Source: a virus. From it: DNA of 54,763 nt. Under the pieces are notes generated by a model. That model made no database searches and was not told the DNA's origin. It saw only the letters and a program-made list of their open reading frames with translations. A program made the translations under genes and the position numbers. Numbering within the stretch: the first letter of the stretch is position 1; every line of letters begins with the position of its first letter. This document shows, one piece after another, positions 35,321 through 41,880 of the stretch. Location of the stretch: positions 1-54,763 of the IMG/VR virus record IMGVR_UViG_3300047284_000338. One strand, given 5' to 3'.

Positions 35321-36438
35321 TCCGCCACGTTCCTCGCCATGGCCCGGGCGCCCTCGTCGACCAGATGGGCGTACCGAGCTGTGGTCGTTGGGCTGGCATG
35401 GCCGAGCAGACTGCCTACCTGAGGCAGCGTCAGATTCGCCTTGGTGATCGCCACCGAGGCGAAATTGTGCCGCAGATCATGCACCTTCATGCCTTTGATT
35501 TTCGCGGCGGCCATCAGCTCGAGCCAGAGCTTCTGATACCCCACCAGATGGCCATCGCCGTCCCCTGCGATAATCCACTGAGTGTTTGATTTGAGACGCA
35601 GCTCTCTCATGATGAGAATTGCAGCCGGAGGCATATGCACGACGCGATCTTTGCCGGTCTGCTGGCCGGTTTTGTGACCCTCGGCGGGAATCACCAGCAG
35701 ACCTGCTTTTTCGTCGAACCAGTCCCATCGGCCGCGGCAGATCTCGCCCACGCGGCAGCCGGTCAGCATCAGCAGCTTGATCAGCTGCGTGAAGCGCCAC
35801 CGCAGTGGCGTGGTCGCCATCGCGTCCAGTGCAGCTATCAGCCGCTGCCGCTCTTCGTCTGACAGGTAGCGCTCGCGGATCCGCTCGGCGGTCTTCTCGA
35901 TCTTGCGACAGGGGTTGGTCCCCTCCGGTCGGATGCCCCACACCTCGGCCATCGTGAATGCGGCCTTGAGGCACTGCAGAACGCGATTCCGCTGGATCGG
36001 TGCCACCTTCGACAGGAGGTCGACCACCTGGGCCCGGGTGACCTCCCAGACACGCCTGGTGCCGATCTGGGGGATGATGTGCAGCCGCCAGATCTGCTCG
36101 TAGTTGGACGCCGTCTTGGGTCGCAGGGTGGCGTAGTGCTCCTTCTCCATCCGTGCCTGCAGCTGGGCCACGGTGGGCGCCAGGAGCCGCTGCTTGCGGG
36201 CCGTGGCCGGTGCGTTGCCCTTGGCCACCTCGCCCAGGAGCTTGTGGGCCTCCTGCCGGGCGATCGTCTTGTTGACGATCCCGTCGCGGCCGATCTTGTG
36301 GGTCTGCTGTTTGCCGCCCGGCTCCCGGAAGCGCAGGTACCACGTCCTGACGCCACTCGGCAGCACCATTACGCCCAATCCCGGCACCGCAGAGTCGGCT
36401 TCCCAGCGCTTCATCGACGTCTCCCATTCGCGCACCAT
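35275..36438 (-). CDS. int: tyrosine recombinase, phage integrase
   Basis: This 387-aa integrase carries out site-specific insertion at attP. Residues 20-75 resemble the arm-binding domain of P4-type integrases (VRTWYLRFREPGGKQQTHKI). Residues 85-185 are the core-binding (SAM-like) domain. The catalytic domain has Arg229 (TGCRVGE), a likely Lys256, His320/Arg323 (HDLRH), His347 (LLGH) and nucleophile Tyr356 (TTARYAH). The gene reads away from a tRNA-Thr fragment 112 nt upstream of its start. The start could be ATG 36438 or 36414. Possible arm-site repeats overlap its first codons. Confidence 0.95.
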   Translation of the reverse strand: MVREWETSMKRWEADSAVPGLGVMVLPSGVRTWYLRFREPGGKQQTHKIGRDGIVNKTIARQEAHKLLGEVAKGNAPATARKQRLLAPTVAQLQARMEKEHYATLRPKTASNYEQIWRLHIIPQIGTRRVWEVTRAQVVDLLSKVAPIQRNRVLQCLKAAFTMAEVWGIRPEGTNPCRKIEKTAERIRERYLSDEERQRLIAALDAMATTPLRWRFTQLIKLLMLTGCRVGEICRGRWDWFDEKAGLLVIPAEGHKTGQQTGKDRVVHMPPAAILIMRELRLKSNTQWIIAGDGDGHLVGYQKLWLELMAAAKIKGMKVHDLRHNFASVAITKANLTLPQVGSLLGHASPTTTARYAHLVDEGARAMARNVADQLGLQSSSYQGDGL

Positions 36439-36673
36439 TCGCGCAGATTTGCGCGAACGGCCGGGATTCTGCGCGAACGAGCGGTAACTGTCCAGCCCGG
36501 AGCTACTGGCCTAACCCGTTGAAATCGGTAACTTTCGTGAAGTTCTGGGTGGTGCCGGTTGCGTGACTCGAACACGCGACCTACCGCTTACAAGGCAGTA
36601 GTGCCGGGCGTTTTTCGATGATTTTCGAACAACTTACGAACACGTCCGAATCGATTCGCGCACTATTCGCGCA
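36426..36673. repeat. arm-type repeats ATTCGCGCA around the attP core
   Basis: Direct copies of ATTCGCGCA lie at 36426-36434 and 36437-36445, and again at 36654-36662 and 36665-36673. Both pairs have exactly 11-bp pitch. Inverted TGCGCGAA(C) copies lie at 36450 and 36470. They flank the tRNA core on both sides, as integrase arm sites do. The rest of the 304-nt gap 36439-36742 shows no gene. Confidence 0.7.
36550..36599 (-). other. attP core: 3' part of tRNA-Thr(UGU)
   Basis: Read on the minus strand, positions 36599 to 36550 give a full anticodon arm (ACTGC, loop CTTGTAA, GCGGT; anticodon UGU), variable loop AGGTC, a 5-bp T-arm (GCGTG/CACGC), the acceptor 3' strand AACCGGC, discriminator A, and encoded CCA. 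The 5' half (acceptor and D arm) is absent, so it cannot be a functional tRNA. This is the usual form of a phage attP that restores the 3' end of the host tRNA gene after integration. Confidence 0.88.
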
Positions 36674-36742
36674 GCCGATCCCAAAGCGAATCTTTTGGTC
36701 CCGGTGGCGGTAGCTACCGTTCCCGAAGCCGCCCGGCCCTCG

Positions 36743-36976
36743 ATGCCTGCCTACCTCGTCGAGGTCGCAGCCAAGGTCATCGTCTGGACCGACGCAGACC
36801 AGGAGGATCTGGCGGCGAATGTCTACGCCCTCGTCAACGAGTTCATCCACGACGATGATCACATCGTCGACCTGGAGGTAGACACGTTCGCCCTACCCTT
36901 GGAACCCGGTGGTGGACCATCAGATCGACGGGACGGAGCTGATCCCGAGGAAGGAAGCGAAGCTCCGGTTCCGTGA
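36743..36976 (+). CDS. small acidic protein of unknown function
   Basis: This 77-aa product contains PAYLVEVAAKVIVWTDADQE, DLAANVYALVNEFIHDDDHI and a Pro/Gly/Asp-rich end. The N-terminal 50 residues look like a small alpha/beta fold; the end overlaps the HNH gene in another frame. It is the first gene on the far side of attP. ATG 36743 is chosen over an upstream in-frame start in the repeat region. No family recognised. Confidence 0.5.
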   Translation: MPAYLVEVAAKVIVWTDADQEDLAANVYALVNEFIHDDDHIVDLEVDTFALPLEPGGGPSDRRDGADPEEGSEAPVP

Positions 36977-37223
36977 CCAGATCTTTCTAGCGTGGAACTA
37001 CAAGTGCGCCTACTGCGACGAGCCACTCGGCAGGTCGGGGACACTTGACCACGTAGTGCCGAAGGTGAAGGGCGGGCTCACGGTGCGCCAAAATTTGATT
37101 CCAGCCTGCCTCGCTTGCAACTCGCACAAATCAGGTGCAGACTGGCTTGAGTGGTACCAGACTCAAGGTTTCCACAATGAGATCCGAGAGATGGCAATTG
37201 CCGCCTGGCTTCAGCAGTTGTGA
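36909..37223 (+). CDS. HNH endonuclease
   Basis: This 104-aa protein has the compact HNH nuclease fold. A CAYC zinc pair, then GTLDHVVPKVKGGLTVRQN (the DH of the first H motif) and LIPACLACNSHKSG (second zinc pair and N/H) are in order. HNH proteins of this size may aid packaging, recombination or exclusion of other phages. Start GTG 36909 or 36912. It is next to attP rather than to terminase, so a packaging role is less obvious here. Confidence 0.85.
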   Translation: MVDHQIDGTELIPRKEAKLRFRDQIFLAWNYKCAYCDEPLGRSGTLDHVVPKVKGGLTVRQNLIPACLACNSHKSGADWLEWYQTQGFHNEIREMAIAAWLQQL

Positions 37224-37226
37224 GGC

Positions 37227-37307
37227 CTAGGGCAGGATCTTTTTGCACAAGCAGATCGCGGCTGCGCACAGCAGCCAGTAGGCCACGGCCAGATACACCA
37301 GGGTCAT
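37227..37307 (-). CDS. 26-aa single-TM peptide
   Basis: This micro-ORF reads MTLVYLAVAYWLLCAAAICL then CKKILP. It is nearly all membrane segment with a basic end. Its ATG overlaps the stop of the preceding minus-strand gene (ATGA), which supports translation. It is the last gene of the minus-strand operon and converges on the HNH gene 3 nt away. It may be a small membrane effector; function unknown. Confidence 0.5.
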   Translation of the reverse strand: MTLVYLAVAYWLLCAAAICLCKKILP

Positions 37308-37477
37308 CGTGCCAGCAGGTGGTTCAGATACAGCTCAGCCTGCCACAGGTCGGAGCTGTAGCGGCAGTAGCCCTTGGCGCAGCTGCGGTAGTAAAGCTCG
37401 CCACCGCCGGCCGGCTCCAGTGTCTCGATCCAGCCGCCGTCGCGATCGTTGCGACTCAGCAGGATTGGCTCAGCCAT
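37304..37477 (-). CDS. small protein of unknown function
   Basis: This 57-aa product contains MAEPILLSRNDRDGGWIETL, GGGELYYRSCAKGYCRYSSD and LWQAELYLNHLLAR. It has two Cys in SCAKGYC, perhaps a metal or disulfide site. It overlaps both neighbours by a few nt, as do most genes in this operon. Confidence 0.6.
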   Translation of the reverse strand: MAEPILLSRNDRDGGWIETLEPAGGGELYYRSCAKGYCRYSSDLWQAELYLNHLLAR

Positions 37478-37670
37478 GGTTCTGCTCCTGTTTGTGAATC
37501 CAGGTCTTCAGGTTGCTCACATATTCGCGCAACAGCTGAGCCTGGCGAGCATGCACCGGGTCGCCATCAGCAAACCAGTGCGCGTTGTGGCGATCCACGG
37601 CCTCGAGCGCCTGCTTGATCAGCGGATTCCACGGCTCTCGCACAGGTGTGTTCCACTCGCGCTTTGACAC
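37470..37670 (-). CDS. small protein of unknown function
   Basis: This 66-aa product contains PWNPLIKQALEAVDRHNAHW, HARQAQLLREYVSNLKTWIH and a Lys/Gln/His-rich end. It is helical with no membrane segment. Start ATG 37670, 19 nt after the upstream gene. No family recognised. Confidence 0.6.
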   Translation of the reverse strand: MSKREWNTPVREPWNPLIKQALEAVDRHNAHWFADGDPVHARQAQLLREYVSNLKTWIHKQEQNHG

Positions 37671-37689
37671 GACACCGTGGCGGCCGTGC

Positions 37690-38046
37690 TCATTCTGGCG
37701 AGCGATCTGTACTGCAATGGCCCGACGCTTTGAACACCGAACATTGAGCGGCGAAGCGGCCGCCGGTCTGGCGTGCCTCAGGCCACCCGAAGCTGCAGTC
37801 AGCCTTTACTGGTAGCCAGTGAATGCACTGCCAGCACAGCACCCGATCTTCGGCCTTACTGGAGTGGCGTCGCTTGAAGTCGGCATAGATCCGCTCGGCG
37901 CGGAAGATCGCTTCTTCCTGGGCGCCGGTCTCCAGGCACGTCCGCAGCTGCAGGTCGGCCGAAGCGCCAAGGCGCACTCGCAGGTGCCAGATCCCATCGA
38001 CCTGGGACAGGATCATGCGCCCTGCGTGATAGCGCTTCTGAGTCAA
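37690..38046 (-). CDS. protein of unknown function with Cys pair
   Basis: This 118-aa product contains RMILSQVDGIWHLRVRLGAS, EEAIFRAERIYADFKRRHSS, then DRVLCWQCIHWLPVKADCSF. The first half resembles a small integrase-type arm-binding fold (beta strands then helix); this is a guess. The CWQC/CIHW cysteines may bind zinc. It overlaps the kinase gene by 4 nt. Confidence 0.6.
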   Translation of the reverse strand: MTQKRYHAGRMILSQVDGIWHLRVRLGASADLQLRTCLETGAQEEAIFRAERIYADFKRRHSSKAEDRVLCWQCIHWLPVKADCSFGWPEARQTGGRFAAQCSVFKASGHCSTDRSPE

Positions 38047-38579
38047 AGGAGAGCGAGCACCTTCTCTCGAAGGTCAGCCAGACTGCCGTCATTATGAATC
38101 ACGGCGTCGAATTCGTAGCCATCGAGACCACCTTCCGACCGATGTTCAACACCGCGGTCAGCACCAGGGCGGACCACCATCCATAGCTGACCACCTTTGG
38201 ATTTGATGGCCGTGGCCTCGTTTGGGAAGCGCACATCGTCCGCCACGCAGCGCTCGTAGCGCGATGCCTGGGCCCGCCAGCACTGCACCCACACGTCGGG
38301 GTGGAGGCAGTCGCGCCCCCATTCGGTGCCCAGGGTCTGCAGGATGTGGCGCACGGTCACGCTGACCTCGCCGATCAGCTGCTCCTTGTCGGTAAACACC
38401 AGGCGGGCGGCTTCGCCCTCGGTGTAGCCCAGGTTCTCGAGGAACTCACAGGCGATCCGCTTCAGCGGCGCGGCGAATGGCACCCGGCCATAGCCGTGCT
38501 CGGAAAGAATGTTGCCGACTGTGGTTTTGCCTGACTGCGGCGCCGGGCTGTAAAGGCCGATGAGCTTAAATTCGGACAT
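38043..38579 (-). CDS. deoxynucleoside monophosphate kinase-like P-loop protein
   Basis: This 178-aa protein has an N-terminal P-loop (SPAPQSGKTTVGNIL), a middle helix region (FLENLGYTEGEAARLVFTDK), and RYERCVADDVRFPNEATAIK, the pattern of phage dNMP kinases and related AAA-type small kinases. It probably phosphorylates dNMPs for replication and complements the dcd/thyX/nrdJ genes on the other strand. Its start touches the end of the next upstream gene. Confidence 0.8.
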   Translation of the reverse strand: MSEFKLIGLYSPAPQSGKTTVGNILSEHGYGRVPFAAPLKRIACEFLENLGYTEGEAARLVFTDKEQLIGEVSVTVRHILQTLGTEWGRDCLHPDVWVQCWRAQASRYERCVADDVRFPNEATAIKSKGGQLWMVVRPGADRGVEHRSEGGLDGYEFDAVIHNDGSLADLREKVLALL

Positions 38580-38761
38580 CAGTGTTCAGTGAGTTGACGA
38601 GCGTGAGCCATCGCCTCCGCATGAGTCGCAAAGGCGGGGCCCCAGAAGACGCGGGCGCCGTCAAAGCACCACGCTTGGAAAGCTAGCCCCAGGCCGCGAT
38701 CGACCGGGTGGACGCCGTAGCAGGGCCAAGTCTGGCCCCGGTACGCGCCCTGCTCAGACAT
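38579..38761 (-). CDS. small protein of unknown function
   Basis: This 60-aa product contains YRGQTWPCYGVHPVDRGLGL, AFQAWCFDGARVFWGPAFAT and a helix HAEAMAHARQLTEH. The aromatic-rich beta part followed by a helix resembles small phage proteins in cyanophage early regions. ATG 38761 preferred; GTG 38767 is possible. Confidence 0.6.
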   Translation of the reverse strand: MSEQGAYRGQTWPCYGVHPVDRGLGLAFQAWCFDGARVFWGPAFATHAEAMAHARQLTEH

Positions 38762-38927
38762 CGTCACCGGTCCACTCCGGGAGCAGGCCGATCGCGTTCA
38801 CCTGGTAGCCGGGGTTTAGCTCCGCGGCGACGTAGTGAGCATGGGTCAAGCCGTTGGCGTAGTACACGACGATCTCGCGGACACCGTCAGGGCGGGTGAG
38901 CTGGACCTGGTAGGGCTCGACGGTCAT
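38754..38927 (-). CDS. small protein of unknown function
   Basis: This 57-aa product contains VQLTRPDGVREIVVYYANGL and THAHYVAAELNPGYQVNAIG. It looks like a compact alpha/beta domain. It overlaps both neighbours. ATG 38927 is chosen because upstream in-frame sequence belongs to the next gene. Confidence 0.55.
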   Translation of the reverse strand: MTVEPYQVQLTRPDGVREIVVYYANGLTHAHYVAAELNPGYQVNAIGLLPEWTGDDV

Positions 38928-39145
38928 GGCTGGCGATAAGGGTCGTGGAGCAAGCCTCCGCGCAGCTGCTCGCGCTGAATTCGGTCTTGCACGGCTGTCC
39001 CGATGCGGCGGCCCAGGCGGCGCTTTTCCATCCTGTCCTTGAAGTCGATCCAAGTGTCGGCCACCGTGAGAGTCAGGCCAGCGACAACAAGCGCCAAAAC
39101 CAAGATGGCGCCGACCAGCGCGATGACGAAAAGAAGGGTGATCAT
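38924..39145 (-). CDS. small single-TM protein
   Basis: This 73-aa product has an N-terminal membrane helix (LLFVIALVGAILVLALVVAG) and then a basic cytoplasmic tail (DFKDRMEKRRLGRRIG, QDRIQREQLRG). ATG 39145 directly precedes the hydrophobic segment. The topology suggests an inner-membrane protein with an Arg-rich tail; function unknown. Confidence 0.6.
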   Translation of the reverse strand: MITLLFVIALVGAILVLALVVAGLTLTVADTWIDFKDRMEKRRLGRRIGTAVQDRIQREQLRGGLLHDPYRQP

Positions 39146-39531
39146 GCCTCGATCTCCGCGGGCATGAGCATCTGGCGGATCCGGCTGGCCGTGAACGGCC
39201 CGCGAGCGATCACCCGCCACACAGCTTTCATCACGTGCGGCGCCTGGGTCTCAGCGACCACACTGCCGACGTCGCGCAGGGCCTGCACCACCACCTCGTA
39301 CATCTCGCGATACAGCTCGGGGTCTGGCTCCATCAGCGCCTCTCGCCATCGGGCCACCTCGAGCAGCGCTTGCGGCCCGAAGTTGCGCAGCTTCATGAGA
39401 TCTTCGGTGCTGGCCATCATGATCTGCTCGGCGGTGTAGTAGCCACCACGAAGCAGGGCGTTGATGGTCCTCAGCCCGAGGAAGCGATTGGTCTCGGGGA
39501 CCAATCGGAAGTCGTCATCGGTTAGGTTCAT
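39142..39531 (-). CDS. protein with RNA polymerase alpha-CTD-like HhH domain
   Basis: In this 129-aa product, residues 20-62 (RTINALLRGGYYTAEQIMMA, STEDLMKLRNFGPQALLEVA) closely follow the alpha-subunit C-terminal domain pattern, in which a helix-hairpin-helix with 'LRNFG..SL.E' binds UP elements and activators. The rest is helical (DPELYREMYEVVVQALRDVG). A free alpha-CTD-like protein could redirect host RNA polymerase or bind DNA. A general HhH DNA-binding role is the alternative. Confidence 0.65.
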   Translation of the reverse strand: MNLTDDDFRLVPETNRFLGLRTINALLRGGYYTAEQIMMASTEDLMKLRNFGPQALLEVARWREALMEPDPELYREMYEVVVQALRDVGSVVAETQAPHVMKAVWRVIARGPFTASRIRQMLMPAEIEA

Positions 39532-39784
39532 CGATCTTGGAAAGGTGGGTGATCAGCGCGTCACGGCTCGGCCACCGCGGGTTGCCGTCGGCGTCTTTGG
39601 CCTTCATCTCGTTGATGGCCCGGGCAATGCCGATCTTGAACCACATCTGGTTCTCTTTGGCGCGGAAGTCTGCTTGCGTCAGCAGGCGCTGCCACTGCTC
39701 GTCAGAGAAGCAGTCAAGGTCGACATCGGGTCCGAGCATTGCCCAGGGGCCCAGTCGGGCCTGGAGCTCAGTCTTGCGGTTCAT
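39515..39784 (-). CDS. small helical protein of unknown function
   Basis: This 89-aa product contains ELQARLGPWAMLGPDVDLDC, FSDEQWQRLLTQADFRAKEN and GIARAINEMKAKDADGNPRW. Start ATG 39784 (MNRKTELQ); longer starts run into the next gene. It overlaps the alpha-CTD-like gene by 17 nt and the next upstream gene by 17 nt. No family recognised. Confidence 0.6.
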   Translation of the reverse strand: MNRKTELQARLGPWAMLGPDVDLDCFSDEQWQRLLTQADFRAKENQMWFKIGIARAINEMKAKDADGNPRWPSRDALITHLSKIDEPNR

Positions 39785-39926
39785 CCTTGTCGAGCCATTC
39801 GATGAAATCGAACCAGGGTCCGTACTCGTCAAATGCCTTGGCCTTTGCTTCAGTGAAGCTGGCAGCAGTGACGTAGTCGAACACGTTCGACTGGGGGATG
39901 GTGAAGTGGTAGTGGCGCTCAGTCAT
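39768..39926 (-). CDS. small acidic protein of unknown function
   Basis: This 52-aa product contains ERHYHFTIPQSNVFDYVTAA, SFTEAKAKAFDEYGPWFDFI and EWLDKDEPQD. It is aromatic-rich and acidic. The overlaps with both neighbours (17 nt and 8 nt) fit the operon style, which supports translation. Confidence 0.6.
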   Translation of the reverse strand: MTERHYHFTIPQSNVFDYVTAASFTEAKAKAFDEYGPWFDFIEWLDKDEPQD

Positions 39927-40143
39927 TGTTCAACTCATTGAAGATAATTTGAACGTTCTGGCGATCAGCATCTGAGAGCTTGCTCAGTTCGCGAGCAACG
40001 ACTTTTGCGCAGACGACGATCATCACACCAGGACAGAAGAACCCGAGGAGACCAATAGCAAAGAAGCCGAGTCGATTTTTGATTTTGCAGTCTTTCCCGA
40101 GGTCGTGCATCAGCTCGCGCTCGAGGTTTTTCTTGGTAGTCAT
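39919..40143 (-). CDS. small membrane protein
   Basis: This 74-aa product has a basic N-terminus (KKNLERELMHDLGKDCKIKN), then a hydrophobic segment (LGFFAIGLLGFFCPGVMIVV) that can span the membrane once, and a polar helical end (LSDADRQNVQIIFNELNND). Start ATG 40143; TTG 40149 is also in frame. Function unknown. Confidence 0.6.
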   Translation of the reverse strand: MTTKKNLERELMHDLGKDCKIKNRLGFFAIGLLGFFCPGVMIVVCAKVVARELSKLSDADRQNVQIIFNELNND

Positions 40144-40253
40144 TCGCAAACAGGCAGGGGGGAATAGTTGGTGGCAGCACAGTGCTTGCCGTGATCAGAA
40201 ACGACGGCCGCGATCACTGCGACCGGAATCAAGAGCAGAAGGAGGCCTTTCAT
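40140..40253 (-). CDS. 37-aa peptide with signal-like N-terminus
   Basis: This micro-ORF reads MKGLLLLLIPVAVIAAVVSD then a short polar part with two Cys (HGKHCAATNYSPLPVCE). It looks like a signal peptide or membrane anchor with a small exported tail. GGAGG lies directly upstream of the ATG within 3-8 nt (rc of the 40254-40262 region is weak, so the start rests mainly on overlap with the next gene). Confidence 0.45.
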   Translation of the reverse strand: MKGLLLLLIPVAVIAAVVSDHGKHCAATNYSPLPVCE

Positions 40254-40312
40254 GCAGGTGTCGTGTGGACCCCGAAATCATGCCGGGTCGGCGCCGGTTT
40301 GTGCAGGGCATC

Positions 40313-40330
40313 GTCACAACTCGTTACACA
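40313..40330 (+). promoter_or_regulatory. HLR1-like direct repeat in divergent intergenic region
   Basis: GTCACAAC (40313-40320) and GTTACACA (40323-40330) are separated by TC. This matches the layout of the cyanobacterial HLR1/RpaB element, (G/T)TTACA(A/T)2-N2-(G/T)TTACA(A/T)2, with mismatches at the second T of the first half and one A/T position in each half. It lies between the minus-strand start at 40253 and the plus-strand start at 40386, where a divergent promoter would be. Confidence 0.4.
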
Positions 40331-40385
40331 GAGAGCTTTGCTGCTCAGGCGCTCGTAGGGTGTGGTATCTCGACATGAGCAGCAC

Positions 40386-40577
40386 ATGGACTTCGGCAAG
40401 TGGCTGATCAATGAAATGCCGGTTGAAGAGCGGCTCCAGACCGAGCTCGAGGCTCGCAAGGAAGACCCACGCACGGCGATGCTGTACCGGCTCTGCGTGC
40501 AGCAGCAGCACCAGCTAAAGCAAGCCGTGAACGAGATCGCTCGGCTTGAAATGATGCTGATGCAGTACGACCGCTAA
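40386..40577 (+). CDS. small coiled-coil protein, opposite strand to its neighbours
   Basis: This 63-aa product contains DFGKWLINEMPVEERLQTEL, RKEDPRTAMLYRLCVQQQHQ and a heptad helix KQAVNEIARLEMMLMQYDR. It is the only plus-strand gene inside the long minus-strand operon and overlaps the next gene's 3' end by 4 nt. Its own HLR1-like site lies upstream. It may be a DNA-binding or antisense-acting regulator; no motif proves this. Confidence 0.6.
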   Translation: MDFGKWLINEMPVEERLQTELEARKEDPRTAMLYRLCVQQQHQLKQAVNEIARLEMMLMQYDR

Positions 40578-40882
40578 TCGGCCAACTGCAAGGCCAACTG
40601 ATAGGTCGGTGCCTTGATGTGCCGGCTTAGCTCGGTGCCGTCGGGTAGCGGTGTCTCCACCACCCACGCCTGCCAGGGCTCGCGCAGCTGCACCAGCAGC
40701 TCGCGCACCTCGTCGGCCAGCGAGCCGGCCTGCTCGTAGCTCCAGCCGCGGTGTGCTACCTGGAACTGGGCCATGGCCTCGATCCGTTCAGCCCATCGCA
40801 CCAAGGTGACGATGTCGGGCTTAGCCGAGGGCCGCATGTGCTCAACGTAAAGGTCGATCAGGCGAGATTCGGGGTAGCTCAT
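40574..40882 (-). CDS. protein of unknown function
   Basis: This 102-aa product contains PESRLIDLYVEHMRPSAKPD, RWAERIEAMAQFQVAHRGWS and LADEVRELLVQLREPWQAWV. It is helical, without membrane segments or clear catalytic motifs. Start ATG 40882 overlaps the Zn-ribbon gene stop by 4 nt. Confidence 0.65.
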   Translation of the reverse strand: MSYPESRLIDLYVEHMRPSAKPDIVTLVRWAERIEAMAQFQVAHRGWSYEQAGSLADEVRELLVQLREPWQAWVVETPLPDGTELSRHIKAPTYQLALQLAD

Positions 40883-41076
40883 CGCTTGTGCCAGTCGGAG
40901 ATCAGGTGTCCGTAGTCCCGGGGCTCGGTGACCGGGCGGCTGTTGCCGCACACGTCGCACTTGCCGTTGTGCATCGTCGACACACGGAACCAGGGCGGGC
41001 CGATGTAGCGGCCATCGAGATAGAGCCGGCCGAGGCGCCGGCCACAGGGGTCACAGATCCAGTTGGGGTAGTTCAT
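40879..41076 (-). CDS. small zinc-ribbon protein
   Basis: This 65-aa product has two Cys pairs, WICDPCGRRLG near the N-terminus and KCDVCGNSRPV near residue 42, that would form a treble-clef or ribbon zinc site. Aromatic residues (YIGPPWFRV) lie between. Such proteins bind nucleic acid or partner proteins. Function unknown. Confidence 0.7.
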   Translation of the reverse strand: MNYPNWICDPCGRRLGRLYLDGRYIGPPWFRVSTMHNGKCDVCGNSRPVTEPRDYGHLISDWHKR

Positions 41077-41081
41077 CGGGG

Positions 41082-41294
41082 TCAGGAATTGGACTGCTCC
41101 AGCTCGGCGGCGATGGCGTACAAGTCGTTCGCATCAATAACTAACTCGTACCAGCTTTCGCAATAAACCTCGTAGGCAAGTAGTTGAGCAACCTCTTGCA
41201 GGGCAGCGGCGATCTGAGCTGTTGCTACGGGACGGACAGAAGTGCTTTGGTGCGCATCCAGCACCGCCTGTGCTTGTGGTGATAGTTGAGTCAT
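41082..41294 (-). CDS. small helical protein, LSPxAQAVL family, copy 1
   Basis: This 70-aa product begins TQLSPQAQAVLDAHQ and continues IAAALQEVAQLLAYEVY, ending DLYAIAAELEQSNS. It is a paralogue of the next upstream gene, sharing the LSPxAQAVL start, an IAAAL helix and the AIA(A/D)EL end. Such proteins are frequent in picocyanobacterial accessory regions, from memory. Function unknown. Confidence 0.65.
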   Translation of the reverse strand: MTQLSPQAQAVLDAHQSTSVRPVATAQIAAALQEVAQLLAYEVYCESWYELVIDANDLYAIAAELEQSNS

Positions 41295-41313
41295 GAGTGT
41301 TTAGTGGGAATGA

Positions 41314-41517
41314 CTACTGGGCGTCCAGCTCGTCAGCGATAGCGAGAAGACTCTCCGGGCCTGGGAACGTGATAACTCCAGCAGCAGCACGCAGGGCGGC
41401 GGCGGCGATAAAAGCCATGCGCCCAGCTTCGCGAGGAATGTCGACAGGGTCCAGGCCGTACTCGTTCTGCGTCAATGCGGCAAGCACCGCCTGCGCGGCG
41501 GGAGAGAGGTTAGCCAC
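41314..41517 (-). CDS. small helical protein, LSPxAQAVL family, copy 2
   Basis: This 67-aa product starts with GTG 41517 and reads ANLSPAAQAVLAALT, then MAFIAAAALRAAAGVITFPG and LLAIADELDAQ. It is paralogous to the gene at 41082-41294. The tandem copies have diverged strongly, so the duplication is old. Confidence 0.65.
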   Translation of the reverse strand: MANLSPAAQAVLAALTQNEYGLDPVDIPREAGRMAFIAAAALRAAAGVITFPGPESLLAIADELDAQ

Positions 41518-41725
41518 GGTCGGCCTCCTGCGGCTCGGGCTGGGTGTTCTGCCTGAGAAACTCCACCATCAAGCGGTGGGCTTCACCGGCATCGGCAATG
41601 AACTGGCCTCGGTAGTGGAAGCCTTCTTTGTCGAGGCGGATGACTTCTTCCGTTGGCGGAGAACATAACTTAATGCAGTGGGCGGGCTCTAGTTTCACGA
41701 AATTGGTGTAAAAATCGTCAGTCAT
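41510..41725 (-). CDS. small protein of unknown function
   Basis: This 71-aa product contains NFVKLEPAHCIKLCSPPTEE, VIRLDKEGFHYRGQFIADAG and EAHRLMVEFLRQ. The strand-rich LDKEGFHYRGQFI segment followed by a helix is typical of small cyanophage proteins. ATG 41725 overlaps the upstream stop by 4 nt. Confidence 0.65.
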   Translation of the reverse strand: MTDDFYTNFVKLEPAHCIKLCSPPTEEVIRLDKEGFHYRGQFIADAGEAHRLMVEFLRQNTQPEPQEADRG

Positions 41726-41880
41726 CGAGTTGCTCCAAGGCAGAAGATTTGAGCCGGACGATTGTCGTAAAGCTTCTGGCAAGCCTGCCACTTTTGTGGC
41801 AACCACCACCAGGCAACCGCAAACACGATCAGCAGAGTAGCTGCCATAAATGCTGCGTAAAGCCTGTCTTCGTTAGTCAT
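41722..41880 (-). CDS. small single-TM protein
   Basis: This 52-aa product has a membrane helix (LYAAFMAATLLIVFAVAWWW) and then a short polar part with two Cys (WQACQKLYDNRP, IFCLG). Start ATG 41880. Function unknown; topology suggests N-in or a signal anchor. Confidence 0.6.
   Translation of the reverse strand: MTNEDRLYAAFMAATLLIVFAVAWWWLPQKWQACQKLYDNRPAQIFCLGATR

Noticed and set aside
36550-36599. functional tRNA-Thr gene
   Set aside because: The acceptor 5' strand and D arm are missing, so only a 3' fragment is present. Interpreted as attP core.
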